Assembly: GCA_015258485.1 (NCBI GenBank)
Contig: JABZIF010000001.1
Location: 24,573 to 88,572, forward strand
Direction of reading: 5' to 3'
DNA: 64,000 nt
From: Atopobiaceae bacterium
GTDB lineage: Bacteria > Actinomycetota > Coriobacteriia > Coriobacteriales > Atopobiaceae
The translations under genes and the position numbers were made by a program. Shown here piece after piece: positions 8,589 to 17,778 of this stretch. How positions within the stretch are numbered: position 1 is the stretch's first letter; each line of letters starts with the position of its first letter. The notes under the pieces are model-generated. The model was not told the origin of the DNA and made no database searches. It worked only from the letters and a program-made list of their open reading frames with translations.

Positions 8589-9889
8589 TATCCCACCTCC
8601 CTTCTTCTTCCAAATAAACTAAATCCCTTACGACTTGGTACAAGTTGAAGAGCCATTTGAGCTTCCTCTACTTGTGGCAACAACCCCAATTCATCTAATA
8701 AAGAAGCGAGCACATATAAAACTGACTCAGAGAAAGGAGTTTCCTCATGAAGCAGCTGCTCCAGTTTTCCTTGTTGGACTAACTCATTAAATCCCTGTCC
8801 TCCTTCAAAAATTCTGAACATTTTTGCTGCTTCAAGACCAACTTCAATTTTCCCTATAGAAAAATCCTGACGAACTCTAGGATTAGCTTTGTTTTCAACA
8901 CGGACAATGCGAGTTCTCGCAATCCCAAGTCGTACTGCCAGTCCACTTACTTTTGCGAGAGAATTTATACAGGTAACAGGATTTTCAGAGACAAGAACAA
9001 GTCTATCTGCAGCCTGTGCTGCTTGTGCAAAACAATCCGTAGATGCCGAGGTAGTATCAACCAGAACTAAATCTACAAAACCAGAGAGTGCATGAAGAAA
9101 ATTAGCCACACAAGGAAATAGAATTTCTGCCATTTCTGGTTTTACACATGGTCCGAAAAGATAAAAATTCTTTCTCACACAAGTTGCACGAGATAAAAGA
9201 TCATCTTCTTGTACAGAAACTTTATCGATAAAGTCGACAAAATCCTTAGGCTGTCTAATTCCAAACTTTTCAAACACATTTCCATAAGAGAAATCAAGAT
9301 CAACAACAGCGGTCTTCAGTCCCCACGATACTGCTATGGCTGCCATTGAAGAAACAACCGTTGTCTTACCTGATCCTCCTCTTCCCGATGCAAACGTAAT
9401 AATCGGAGCTTTTAAGGTTTCTGATGGCTGCAATGATTTTAGAAAAGCATTGAACTCTTTTACCTTGTCATAATATCGAGAGGACTCTGGTAAAGGAGAA
9501 GAGAATCTGTCAGCCCCATATAATTGATATCCTCTACCTACCTTTACCAGATCTCCTAACTCCAAAGGATCTATAACCAAATCAATTCCAGCTCGTGATG
9601 CTCTTGATCTTAAAGAGCCAGATGCATTTGCTCTCACAAGAACTACGCAACGTGCATTCCCGTCATTCACAATAGCTGCCGCTAAATTAATGTCAGATAC
9701 TTCTGAACCGGTACCACCAACAAGTACTGAATAATCTTGTGGACGAGCATGGACCACAAACTCTCTCAAAGACACAGCTGAATCTGCAAACTGGCAATTC
9801 TCACCAATACCTAAATAGGTAATAATTGCACCAAGTTCAATTCTGGAATTTAAATCTGAATAAGCAATCCATCTTTCAAGCATACTCAC
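8588..9889 (-). CDS. cpaE: CpaE/TadZ-like ParA-type ATPase
   Basis: A 433-residue protein with an N-terminal atypical receiver-like domain (about 1-125) and a C-terminal MinD/ParA ATPase domain. The deviant Walker A GRGGSGKTT spans residues 169-177, followed by AVVDLDFSYG and a Walker B-like LVLVDT. TadZ/CpaE proteins localise the Tad machine, usually at the pole, and recruit TadA. The gene overlaps cpaB by 4 nt at its start and tadA by 1 nt at its end. The receiver-like domain lacks an obvious phosphoacceptor Asp pocket, as usual in this family. Confidence 0.85.
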   Translation of the reverse strand: MSMLERWIAYSDLNSRIELGAIITYLGIGENCQFADSAVSLREFVVHARPQDYSVLVGGTGSEVSDINLAAAIVNDGNARCVVLVRANASGSLRSRASRAGIDLVIDPLELGDLVKVGRGYQLYGADRFSSPLPESSRYYDKVKEFNAFLKSLQPSETLKAPIITFASGRGGSGKTTVVSSMAAIAVSWGLKTAVVDLDFSYGNVFEKFGIRQPKDFVDFIDKVSVQEDDLLSRATCVRKNFYLFGPCVKPEMAEILFPCVANFLHALSGFVDLVLVDTTSASTDCFAQAAQAADRLVLVSENPVTCINSLAKVSGLAVRLGIARTRIVRVENKANPRVRQDFSIGKIEVGLEAAKMFRIFEGGQGFNELVQQGKLEQLLHEETPFSESVLYVLASLLDELGLLPQVEEAQMALQLVPSRKGFSLFGRRREVG

Positions 9890-10728
9890 TCACCCTCTGT
9901 AACAGGATTTTGCTTTTCTACAGATGAGGCATTATCACCATCATTATTTTCAGATTGATTTCCTACATCTGTATGAGATTCTTCAGTAGCAGGAGAAGTT
10001 GAAATTTCATGAGCGGGAGGATTTGAAGTTTGTTGATTGTTACCTTGTTCCTCAGGCAGCTCCTTTTCATTTGACGGTATATTTTCCAGAAGATCTTTTG
10101 CATTTATATTTGAACCAGGAAGTGCAAAACGCAATGTTCCTCGTGCATAAGCAGACAATACCTGTGGAACTTGTTCTGGAAGAAGCCCAAGGGTTACGGA
10201 AGAGGTATATACAGAGCCTTCTTCATTGTTTGAAAGTACTGAAATATCAGAAGCTATGCACGTTATCAGCGAATCGGTTACTTCATATGCCGCTAGTTTA
10301 ATACCAGCATTTAATCTTTCAGATAACCCATACTTTTCACCATGAGAGATAGTTAAACCAACTAAATTTTCTGGAATAGAGATCTGAGATGCAGAAGACC
10401 TTAGATGGAGCGAGACAACAGGCATACCAGTTCCTATCACAGAAGATACTGTTCGACCCATAACCGACTCTGGATTTGTAATGGCCCCTTCAGGAATTAA
10501 ATCTGAAACCCAACTTTTTACCTGTGTATTTGTTGAAGAAAGTGTTTCTCCGGGTTCAATTTGTTTTGAGGCTACCAAAATTGAAGTAAGTTCTCCGCCA
10601 TATTTCTGGATAGACTCAACACGTGCCTTATCTGCTTCAGCTCTTACATTTTGAACGTACATAAAAAAGCACATGCTTGCCACAACCGCACTTACCAAAG
10701 AAATTACAATCCTAAAACGTTTATTCAC
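9886..10728 (-). CDS. cpaB: Flp pilus assembly protein CpaB (SAF domain)
   Basis: Start placed at a GTG at 10728 because GGAGG lies 6 nt upstream; an ATG 13 codons earlier has no RBS. The 280-residue product has one N-terminal membrane helix (about 6-25), a SAF domain (VASKQIEPGETL, then a second strand set, about 48-115) and an acidic, Pro/Asn/Glu-rich tail of about 60 residues ending in low-complexity sequence. CpaB proteins act on the outer face of the membrane in Tad assembly. It is the first gene of the operon; the promoter should lie in the 293-nt gap upstream. Confidence 0.85.
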   Translation of the reverse strand: MNKRFRIVISLVSAVVASMCFFMYVQNVRAEADKARVESIQKYGGELTSILVASKQIEPGETLSSTNTQVKSWVSDLIPEGAITNPESVMGRTVSSVIGTGMPVVSLHLRSSASQISIPENLVGLTISHGEKYGLSERLNAGIKLAAYEVTDSLITCIASDISVLSNNEEGSVYTSSVTLGLLPEQVPQVLSAYARGTLRFALPGSNINAKDLLENIPSNEKELPEEQGNNQQTSNPPAHEISTSPATEESHTDVGNQSENNDGDNASSVEKQNPVTEGE

Positions 10729-10743
10729 GTATTTCCTCCCCTC

Positions 10744-10775
10744 AAACTTGATAGAAAAAGTATGCAATCAAGTTT
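10744..10775. promoter_or_regulatory. 9-bp inverted repeat in the leader of the Tad operon
   Basis: AAACTTGAT (10744-10752) and ATCAAGTTT (10767-10775) are perfect inverted arms separated by 14 nt, lying 16-47 nt before the cpaB GTG. This is where an operator or an mRNA hairpin would act. The surrounding 293-nt gap (10729-11021) is very AT-rich and holds no convincing gene. A weak promoter-like pair TTGGAC / TACTTT (17-nt spacing) on the minus strand overlaps the repeat. No binding protein can be named. Confidence 0.4.
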
Positions 10776-11021
10776 TGGAGTCCAAGGAGAGAAATACAAT
10801 TTTACCTGCGCTTATCTTCTCTCTTTTTGACACTAATTTGACACAAGGTCACCAATTAAGAGATAGAGTAAAAATGGAAATTATCCAATTATTTAAATTC
10901 TTATATATCTAAATATATAAATATTTTTAATTCTTCACAGACGCTACAAAATCTAAAATTTGTAACACAAAAATAAGATTAAAAAACATCGATAGCACGC
11001 TTGCTTGTTCTGATTAAAAAC

Positions 11022-12206
11022 TTACAGAACAATATCTGGATCAAGAATTTTTTGACTTGTTCTCATCTCTTGAGCTAGTGCTGAATAGGCATTAAGCTGA
11101 CCTTGCGTTATCTGGCCATTTTTATATGCCTCTTGAACACAGCAACCGGGTTCATGAGTATGCGTACAATCTCTAAACTTGCAGGTTTGTGCGGCCTTAA
11201 AAATATGAGGAAAAACTTTCTGAAGTCCCTTTTCATGTCCCACAATAGGCAAGCTTCTAAGGCCAGGCTCATCGATAATAATGCCAGCATCAGGAAGCGT
11301 AACCATACGTCGAGCCACTGTCGTATGACGACCTGCCTTATCAGATTCTCGTACTTCTCCTGTTTCTAGTGCCTCATGTCCAAGCAAAGCATTAAGAAGT
11401 GTCGATTTACCTGCACCAGATTCTCCAAGTACAATAGCAACAGTCTTGTTTGGTACTAAAGAACGCACCGCATCGAGTCCCCATTCAACACCAAGTGATT
11501 GTGCTGTTTCCGATAACTTTTTAACTTCACTGAGTTTCTCGCCTTCAAGTTTTGAAGCGGTAGCCACAATGGTAACCGAAGTACCCAACGCATCTGTAAT
11601 AGCAGAAACGTCTCGTGCTAAAAGCTCAGATCCAGCTATATCAGCTTTAGTGAGTACCACCGCACATGCTGCACCACAATCCTTAGCAATAACAGCAGAA
11701 CGGACAATTCTATCTACCAAAATCATTCGCTCATCAAGAGCTTGAACTACCAATACTAAATCAACATTTGCTGCAAGAGTCTGTTTTTGTCCGCGAGAGT
11801 TTCCTTTCCAGCGAGCAATATCGGTTTCTCGTGGAAGAATAGCTTCAATGATGCCCATATCATGCGATTCAGGAACACGAGCACATACCCAATCACCAAC
11901 CGCAACAGTAGAATTTTCTCCCTTGGTTATCCGTGCAGAAAACTCAGCACGAAAAATACCCTGTTCAGAAACGACTGCAGGAAAACCACGATCTAACCTA
12001 ACCACACAGGCTAAAACAATTGTCTGTCGAGAAATTCCTTGTAATTCCAGTTCTTGAACAACGGTAGAGAAAGCTTTAATCTGCTGTGTAGAAGCAGTAA
12101 GCTGATCAAAATGTGGAAGATCAAGAAGATTTGAGAGAGCTGGTAGCGTACCTTGAATGCCACCAACTTCATATTTTTTTGAAGCTTTTATACGCTTTGC
12201 AGACAA
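11022..12206 (-). CDS. rsgA: ribosome small-subunit-dependent GTPase A (RsgA)
   Basis: A 394-residue circularly permuted GTPase that checks late 30S subunit maturation. The order is an OB-fold region (about 70-130), then G4 (LTKAD), G5, then G1 (GESGAGKSTLLN, about 268-279), G2/G3 (DEPG), and a C-terminal zinc knuckle (CKFRDCTHTHEPGCC, about 338-352). It is longer than typical RsgA because of about 65 extra N-terminal residues. The gene ends a minus-strand pair, starting 13 nt after the Ca2+ ATPase gene, so the two may be co-transcribed. Confidence 0.92.
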   Translation of the reverse strand: MSAKRIKASKKYEVGGIQGTLPALSNLLDLPHFDQLTASTQQIKAFSTVVQELELQGISRQTIVLACVVRLDRGFPAVVSEQGIFRAEFSARITKGENSTVAVGDWVCARVPESHDMGIIEAILPRETDIARWKGNSRGQKQTLAANVDLVLVVQALDERMILVDRIVRSAVIAKDCGAACAVVLTKADIAGSELLARDVSAITDALGTSVTIVATASKLEGEKLSEVKKLSETAQSLGVEWGLDAVRSLVPNKTVAIVLGESGAGKSTLLNALLGHEALETGEVRESDKAGRHTTVARRMVTLPDAGIIIDEPGLRSLPIVGHEKGLQKVFPHIFKAAQTCKFRDCTHTHEPGCCVQEAYKNGQITQGQLNAYSALAQEMRTSQKILDPDIVL

Positions 12207-12219
12207 TGCATAACCTACC

Positions 12220-14904
12220 TTATGCCTTATTTTTCTGTACGGAGCGCATAATAGCCTTATATATCTCCATCAATGGAATGATAGAAGCTGCAAGCAACAT
12301 TGCTATTGCGTATTCAACAAAATCAATCTCTGCAAACCCAAATGCATTTGAAAGTGGTGTCTCGATAACTACAAACGTTAAGATGAGCGATACAACAAAA
12401 GAGCCCCATAACCAGACATTTTGACTCCTTAAGTTAAAAATAGAACCACGAAGCGAGCGCATATTAAAAGAATGGAACATCTCAACCATAGAAAGGGTCA
12501 AAAATGCCATGGTCATTCCTTCAACACCTGCGATAGGATTGGCAATGACTTGAGAAATATCCAGGGTTCCGTACTCATAATAATGACCTATAAAATAACT
12601 AACCAAGGTTAAGATTGAGATAATCGTTCCCTGTACAATACAGTCAAAACCAACACCGCCTGCAAAAATTCCATCTTTTGGATTACGGGGCTTACGCTTC
12701 ATAATACCCGGCTCGGCCTTCTCGGTAGCCATAGCGAGTGCTGGTAAAGAATCGGTAATAAGATTAATCCATAAAAGATGTGTTGGTTGAAGAATAGTAA
12801 AGCCAATCAAAGATGCCACAAAAACCGAGATAACTTCTGCAAGGTTGGAGCTTAAGAGGAACTGAATGCACTTACGAATGTTATCGTAAATTCGACGCCC
12901 TTCTTCGCATGCACTAATTATAGTGGCAAAGTTATCATCTGCTAAAACCATATCGGCAACACTCTTAGTAACATCAGTACCGGTAATACCCATACCAACA
13001 CCAATATCTGCACGTTTAATAGAAGGAGCATCATTGACACCATCGCCTGTCATAGCCGTAACCATGCCCTTCTTACGCCAGGTATCTACGATGCGAACTT
13101 TATGTTCTGGCTGAACACGTGCGTACACGCCAAACGTTTCAATACGCTCTTCAAATTCCTCATCAGAAATCTTATCAAGCTGAGCACCAGTAATTGCTTG
13201 AGAGCGATCAGAAATAATACCAAGTTCTTTAGCAATAGCAACAGCAGTATCAATATGATCGCCCGTAATCATAACCGTACGCATGCCAGCACTATGGGCT
13301 TCAGCAACAGCACTCTTCACTTCAGGACGAACAGGATCAATCATGCCAGAAAGTCCAACATATACCAGATCATGCTCAAGATAAGCTGGATCATAACTTG
13401 ACGGAGCTTCAGTTCCCCAATCGCGACGAGCAGATGCCATTACACGAAGAGCCTGGTCTGCCATAGACTTGTTGCGTGACAAAATTTCCGCACGAGATTT
13501 TTCAGTTAAATCAATAATGCCATCGCTAGTCATAATCTTGGTACAGCGAGCAAGAATTTCATCTGGTGCACCCTTTGTATGTTGAACAACCTTGCCTGAG
13601 GTAGTTCGAACAACAACAGACATCATCTTACGAGAAGAATCAAAAGGCGCTTCACCAATTCTTGGTCGAGAAGAGGCAAGGTCAGACGTGGTATAGCCAT
13701 ATTTTGCCGCATCAGCAACAAGAGCGGCCTCTGTTGGCTCACCTTTTGCAATCTGATCAATTTCATCCCACGTTGCATCAGAACATAGTGCCATGGTACG
13801 TACATGAGCATCAAGATTTTCTGTTTCGTGACGAACAACAGTCATCTTATTTTGTGTAAGTGTACCGGTCTTATCGGAACATATAACCTGTGTACATCCA
13901 AGCGTTTCAACAGCGGTCAAACGACGAACAATAGCATGACGTTCACTCATGCGAGTAACACCCATAGAAAGAACAATGGTTACCACAGCAACAAGTCCTT
14001 CAGGAATTGCTGCTACAGCCAGAGATACTGCAACCATAAAGGTGTCAAGTATAAGCTCAAGATTACCGAGCATCTCTGCGCCATGTTTAATAAAACCTGT
14101 CACAAATACCAGTACAGAAATTGCAATGACCAAAATAGTAAGCGTATGAGAAAGCTTGTTGAGGGCAATTTGAAGTGGAGTTTCTCCCTCTTTTGCCTGG
14201 GAAATTGCATCTGCAATCTTGCCCATCTCGGTATTCATGCCTGTTGCAACAACAACAGCTCGACCACGTCCATACACCACGACAGATCCTGAGTAACACA
14301 TATTTTTGCGGTCACCTAGTGGAACATCATCAGAATCAGCGCTCAACGTCAGAACATCCGCATGCTTCTCGACAGGTACCGATTCTCCTGTCAACGCAGA
14401 TTCCTCTATCTTCATGGAAGCGCTTTCAATAATTCTACAGTCAGCAGGCACTGAGTCTCCCGCTTCAAGCAAAACGATATCACCAACTACCAGATCAGTT
14501 GCTGCAATAGTTTCAAGACGACCGCTGCGCATAACTTTAGTTTGTGCGGCACTCATCTCTTGAAGAGCAGCGAGCGCCTCTTCAGCTTTGCCTTCCTGTA
14601 CAACGCCAAGGACTGAATTAACAACAACGACAAAAAGAATGATGACAACATCTGCAATGCCGCCCTCACCAGTATACAGTCCTTCAGCAGCAGAAATAGC
14701 AGCTGCAACAATGAGCATAATGACCATAGGGTCGGCCATCTGAGCAAAAAATCGTTTAACAATTGATTCTTTTGGCGGTTCTTTTAATTTATTGAGACCA
14801 TATGAGACAAGGCGCTGATCTGCTTCAGTATCAGAAAGTCCCATTTCTACATCAGTTTGTTGTGTACTAATAACATCAGTTACGCTTGAAAGATACTCTT
14901 TCAA
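12220..14904 (-). CDS. SERCA-like calcium-transporting P-type ATPase
   Basis: An 894-residue P2-type ATPase. Start set at a TTG (14904) with AGGAGG 4 nt upstream; a GTG six codons earlier (14922) lies upstream of that box and has no RBS of its own. Motifs: LTGES (actuator), DKTGTLTQNKMT with the phosphorylated Asp at about 344, TGDHIDTA, and TGDGVNDAPSIK (hinge). Calcium ligands match SERCA: PEGL in M4, SSNLAEV in M5, NLITDS in M6 and a Glu in M8 (VEMFHSFN), which suggests both ion sites are present. It exports Ca2+ (possibly Mn2+) at the expense of ATP. It is divergent from ldh and followed by rsgA. Confidence 0.9.
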   Translation of the reverse strand: MKEYLSSVTDVISTQQTDVEMGLSDTEADQRLVSYGLNKLKEPPKESIVKRFFAQMADPMVIMLIVAAAISAAEGLYTGEGGIADVVIILFVVVVNSVLGVVQEGKAEEALAALQEMSAAQTKVMRSGRLETIAATDLVVGDIVLLEAGDSVPADCRIIESASMKIEESALTGESVPVEKHADVLTLSADSDDVPLGDRKNMCYSGSVVVYGRGRAVVVATGMNTEMGKIADAISQAKEGETPLQIALNKLSHTLTILVIAISVLVFVTGFIKHGAEMLGNLELILDTFMVAVSLAVAAIPEGLVAVVTIVLSMGVTRMSERHAIVRRLTAVETLGCTQVICSDKTGTLTQNKMTVVRHETENLDAHVRTMALCSDATWDEIDQIAKGEPTEAALVADAAKYGYTTSDLASSRPRIGEAPFDSSRKMMSVVVRTTSGKVVQHTKGAPDEILARCTKIMTSDGIIDLTEKSRAEILSRNKSMADQALRVMASARRDWGTEAPSSYDPAYLEHDLVYVGLSGMIDPVRPEVKSAVAEAHSAGMRTVMITGDHIDTAVAIAKELGIISDRSQAITGAQLDKISDEEFEERIETFGVYARVQPEHKVRIVDTWRKKGMVTAMTGDGVNDAPSIKRADIGVGMGITGTDVTKSVADMVLADDNFATIISACEEGRRIYDNIRKCIQFLLSSNLAEVISVFVASLIGFTILQPTHLLWINLITDSLPALAMATEKAEPGIMKRKPRNPKDGIFAGGVGFDCIVQGTIISILTLVSYFIGHYYEYGTLDISQVIANPIAGVEGMTMAFLTLSMVEMFHSFNMRSLRGSIFNLRSQNVWLWGSFVVSLILTFVVIETPLSNAFGFAEIDFVEYAIAMLLAASIIPLMEIYKAIMRSVQKNKA

Positions 14905-14967
14905 AGTTCCTCCTGGGTTCACACCCGACAGATTGATGCCCGATTATAATTCCCCAGGAGAGAGGGG
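14905..14967 (-). promoter_or_regulatory. possible Shine-Dalgarno-sequestering leader of the P-type ATPase
   Basis: In the minus-strand transcript CTCCTGGG (14960-14953) is an exact complement of CCCAGGAG (14917-14910), which contains most of the ATPase RBS. The same upstream arm can instead form a short hairpin CCCC-N8-GGGG (14967-14952), giving two mutually exclusive pairings. This is the layout of a translational switch, but only 8 bp is involved and chance is not excluded. It does not match the yybP-ykoY or M-box consensus as I know them. The rest of the divergent gap up to 15157 shows no gene. Confidence 0.35.
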
Positions 14968-15157
14968 CAAGGGCTCACCAAGGTTGCCATGTCAGGTACC
15001 TTACAATGTCCAAATATTCTACCGTATTCATAGCTCTCTATTACACGATAAAATTTCTGATAACTAATGTTAGACGGTATACATATAAGCTACACGTAGT
15101 AGAATGGATTTAAACATAACAAAAGATGCCAAATGTTAGTTTGGCCAGGAGGTGCTT

Positions 15158-16162
15158 ATGAGAATTCTATTTTATGGTACTCAAAGCTACGATAGAAATT
15201 CTTTCGATCTTGAGTTACCACAATTTCCTGATGTGTCAATCGACTACATTGATTCTAATTTAACTCCAATGACTGCAGGATATGCAAAGGGTTACGACGC
15301 TGTCTGTGCGTTTGTAAATGCTGATGCATCCATTTTGACCCTTGAGATTCTTGCGGGTTTTGACGTCAAATTGCTTCTCATGCGTTGTGCTGGATTCGAT
15401 GCAGTTGATGTTAACGCAGCAAAAGATTTAGGTATTACCGTAACGCGAGTTCCCGCATACTCTCCTGAAGCAATTGCAGAGCACGCCATGGGTCTTGCAC
15501 TTGCTGCTAACCGTCGAATTCACCGTGGCTATAACCGTATTCGTGAAAACAACTTCTCACTCGTTGGTCTTGTCGGAGAAACGCTGCATGGCAAAACCGC
15601 AGGTATTGTAGGTACCGGTCGTATTGGTGCAGCACTTTGTCGCATCTGCAAGGGTTTTGGTATGCATGTCTTAGGTGCAGATCTCTATCCAAACATGAGT
15701 CTCGTAAACGATGAGCATGTCGTTGATGAATATGTAAGCTATGACGAGCTCTGGGAACGCGCTGATTTCATTTCTCTTCATGCGTTTTTAAATGAAGAGA
15801 GTTATCACATGGTTAACGACAAAACCATCGGTAAGATGAAAGATGGTGTTGTTCTTGTCAATACCGCTCGTGGTGCTCTTGTCGATACAAAAGCTCTTAT
15901 CCGTGGTATTCTTTCTGGAAAAATCGGTGCATGTGGCTTAGACGTCTACGAAGAAGAAAATCCAAATGTCTACAAAGACCGTGCTGCTGAGGTATTTGAC
16001 TCCGTTACGTCAACACTTTGCTCCTTCCCTAATGTTGTTATGACAAGCCATCAGGCATTCTTTACACATGAAGCACTCGCCCAAATTGCGCAAGTCACTC
16101 TCTCTAATGCTGAGGCGTATGCAAAGGGAACTGACTATGTTGATAAAAGTGTGGTTTGCTAG
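15158..16162 (+). CDS. ldhA: D-lactate dehydrogenase (D-isomer 2-hydroxyacid dehydrogenase family)
   Basis: A 334-residue NAD-dependent enzyme reducing pyruvate to D-lactate in the cytosol. Start is the ATG at 15158, with AGGAGG 5 nt upstream. The Rossmann motif GTGRIGAALCRICKGFG lies at about 152-168. Catalytic residues match LdhA: Arg in NTARGALVD (about 235), Glu in DVYEEE (about 264), His in TSHQAFF (about 296). Length equals the LdhA family. Pyruvate kinase follows 79 nt downstream on the same strand, so the two steps at the end of fermentation sit together. Substrate preference could still be another 2-oxoacid. Confidence 0.85.
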   Translation: MRILFYGTQSYDRNSFDLELPQFPDVSIDYIDSNLTPMTAGYAKGYDAVCAFVNADASILTLEILAGFDVKLLLMRCAGFDAVDVNAAKDLGITVTRVPAYSPEAIAEHAMGLALAANRRIHRGYNRIRENNFSLVGLVGETLHGKTAGIVGTGRIGAALCRICKGFGMHVLGADLYPNMSLVNDEHVVDEYVSYDELWERADFISLHAFLNEESYHMVNDKTIGKMKDGVVLVNTARGALVDTKALIRGILSGKIGACGLDVYEEENPNVYKDRAAEVFDSVTSTLCSFPNVVMTSHQAFFTHEALAQIAQVTLSNAEAYAKGTDYVDKSVVC

Positions 16163-16241
16163 ACAATGAGGCACCTATAGAATTTAGAAACAGCTACTAT
16201 TAGAGGTTGAAATAACTTTAACTTCAACGAAAAGGAGAGAA

Positions 16242-17684
16242 ATGGCTCGCAAAAAGACCAAAATCGTTTGTACTATGGGTCCCGCAACAGAAAGTGATGA
16301 GGTTTTACGTGAACTCATCAAATCTGGAATGAACGTTGCGCGTTTTAACTTCTCGCACGGAAGCCATGAATATCACCGTACTATGATTGGTCGCGTTCGT
16401 TCAATCTCTGCTGAACTTGGCATTCCTGTTGCTATCATGCTTGATACCAAAGGACCTGAAGTACGCACGGGAGTTCTTGAAGATGGTAAAAAAGTTACCC
16501 TTACAACAGGTGCTGATGTAGTCGTTACAACAGATGATGATGTTGTTGGTAATGCACAGCGTTTCTCGCTTGATTACAAAAACCTTCCTAACGAGGTTAA
16601 AAAAGGTTCCATTATCTTAATTGATGACGGTCTTATTGGCCTTGAAGTTGATCATGTTGAAGGCACTAACATGTATTGCAAGGTCATCAACGGTGGTGAG
16701 CTTGGCGAGAAAAAAGGTGTTAACGTTCCTAACGTCAACATTGGACTTCCTTCTGTTACTGAGCAAGATCGCGCTGACATTATGTTTGGTTGCGAGCTTG
16801 GAATTGATGCAATTGCTGCTTCCTTTATTCGTGATGGCAAAGCAGTTGAAGAGATTCGTAACATCTGCCGTGAGATGGGTACTCCAAACGTACAAATCTT
16901 CCCTAAGATTGAATCTGCTCTTGGTGTAAAGAACTTTGACGAGATTCTTGCTGCTTCTAACGGCATTATGGTTGCCCGTGGTGACCTTGGTGTTGAGGTT
17001 CCTGCCGCTGAGGTTCCACACATCCAGAAGACCATCATCAAAAAATGCAACGATGCATACAAGCCAGTTATCACCGCAACCCAGATGCTCGACTCTATGA
17101 TTCGCAATCCTCGTCCAACTCGTGCAGAGGTTACCGACGTTGCAAATGCAATTTATGATGGCACCGACTGCGTCATGCTTTCTGGTGAGTCCGCAGCTGG
17201 TAAATATCCTGTTGAAGCTGTTAAAACAATGGCTTCTATCTGCAAGGAAACCGAGAAGTATCTGCCAGTCAAAGACGTATATCACCAGCGTGAAGGTCTT
17301 AAGAACGTCAACGGTGCTACTGGTTTTGCTGCCGTTGATATGGCAATTCGTGTTGACGCTAAGTGCATCATCTGCCCAACACACTCTGGACGTACTGCTC
17401 GTCTTGTTTCCAACTTCCGTCCAAAGCGTCCTTTATATGCAATGTCTCCATCTGATGAAGCAGTGCGTCGTACCTGCTTCTACTGGGGTGTCTATGCATT
17501 CAAGACAACTGAGCAGGGCTCACTTTCTAATACCATGTACAATGCCCTTAACGTTGCTAAAGAAGTCGGTATTGCAGAAACTGGTGACATTGTTGTTCTT
17601 ACCTCAGGCGATCCTCAGACCAGTCCTCGCCTTGGTGACTACACCACTTCAACAAACGTAGCAATGATTTGTCAGGTTCAGTAA
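16242..17684 (+). CDS. pyk: pyruvate kinase
   Basis: A 480-residue glycolytic enzyme transferring phosphate from PEP to ADP. Visible motifs: the N-terminal TMGPATES and NFSHGSHEYH, the substrate and metal site MVARGDLGVE with KIESALG upstream, and TATQMLDSM. The B domain is inserted at about residues 70-170. The C-terminal allosteric domain (about 350-480) is complete with HSGRTARL. AAGGAG lies 4 nt before the ATG. A strong terminator follows 23 nt after the stop. Length is usual for single-domain-set bacterial pyruvate kinases; no extra C-terminal PEP-utiliser domain. Confidence 0.96.
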   Translation: MARKKTKIVCTMGPATESDEVLRELIKSGMNVARFNFSHGSHEYHRTMIGRVRSISAELGIPVAIMLDTKGPEVRTGVLEDGKKVTLTTGADVVVTTDDDVVGNAQRFSLDYKNLPNEVKKGSIILIDDGLIGLEVDHVEGTNMYCKVINGGELGEKKGVNVPNVNIGLPSVTEQDRADIMFGCELGIDAIAASFIRDGKAVEEIRNICREMGTPNVQIFPKIESALGVKNFDEILAASNGIMVARGDLGVEVPAAEVPHIQKTIIKKCNDAYKPVITATQMLDSMIRNPRPTRAEVTDVANAIYDGTDCVMLSGESAAGKYPVEAVKTMASICKETEKYLPVKDVYHQREGLKNVNGATGFAAVDMAIRVDAKCIICPTHSGRTARLVSNFRPKRPLYAMSPSDEAVRRTCFYWGVYAFKTTEQGSLSNTMYNALNVAKEVGIAETGDIVVLTSGDPQTSPRLGDYTTSTNVAMICQVQ

Positions 17685-17706
17685 GTTCTCATTTTAATGT
17701 TTGATA

Positions 17707-17743
17707 AAAATGCGCTCAGGCTATTTACCTGGGCGCATTTTTT
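17707..17743 (+). terminator. rho-independent terminator after pyk
   Basis: A 13-bp stem (17708-17720 with 17728-17740, one G-T wobble) closes a 7-nt loop and is followed by a T run (TTTTTT). It ends the ldh-pyk unit on the plus strand. The convergent ABC transporter gene ends 36 nt further on. Confidence 0.92.
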
Positions 17744-17778
17744 ACACAATCCTTAGAGCGTGGTTTGACAAAGCACTA

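Noticed and set aside
13804..14292. Plus-strand open frame of 162 codons opposite the P-type ATPase
   Set aside because: Lies wholly antisense to a well-conserved gene, is Asn/Thr/His-rich in the way shadow frames are, and has no RBS.
14923..15060. yybP-ykoY, M-box or SRP RNA in the ATPase/ldh divergent gap
   Set aside because: The conserved blocks of these RNAs (for example GGAAGGAAGCAGC for SRP) are absent; only short pairings near the RBS remain.
16617..17384. Minus-strand open frame of 255 codons opposite pyruvate kinase
   Set aside because: Antisense shadow of highly expressed codons in pyk; composition is Asn/Cys-rich and no domain is visible.
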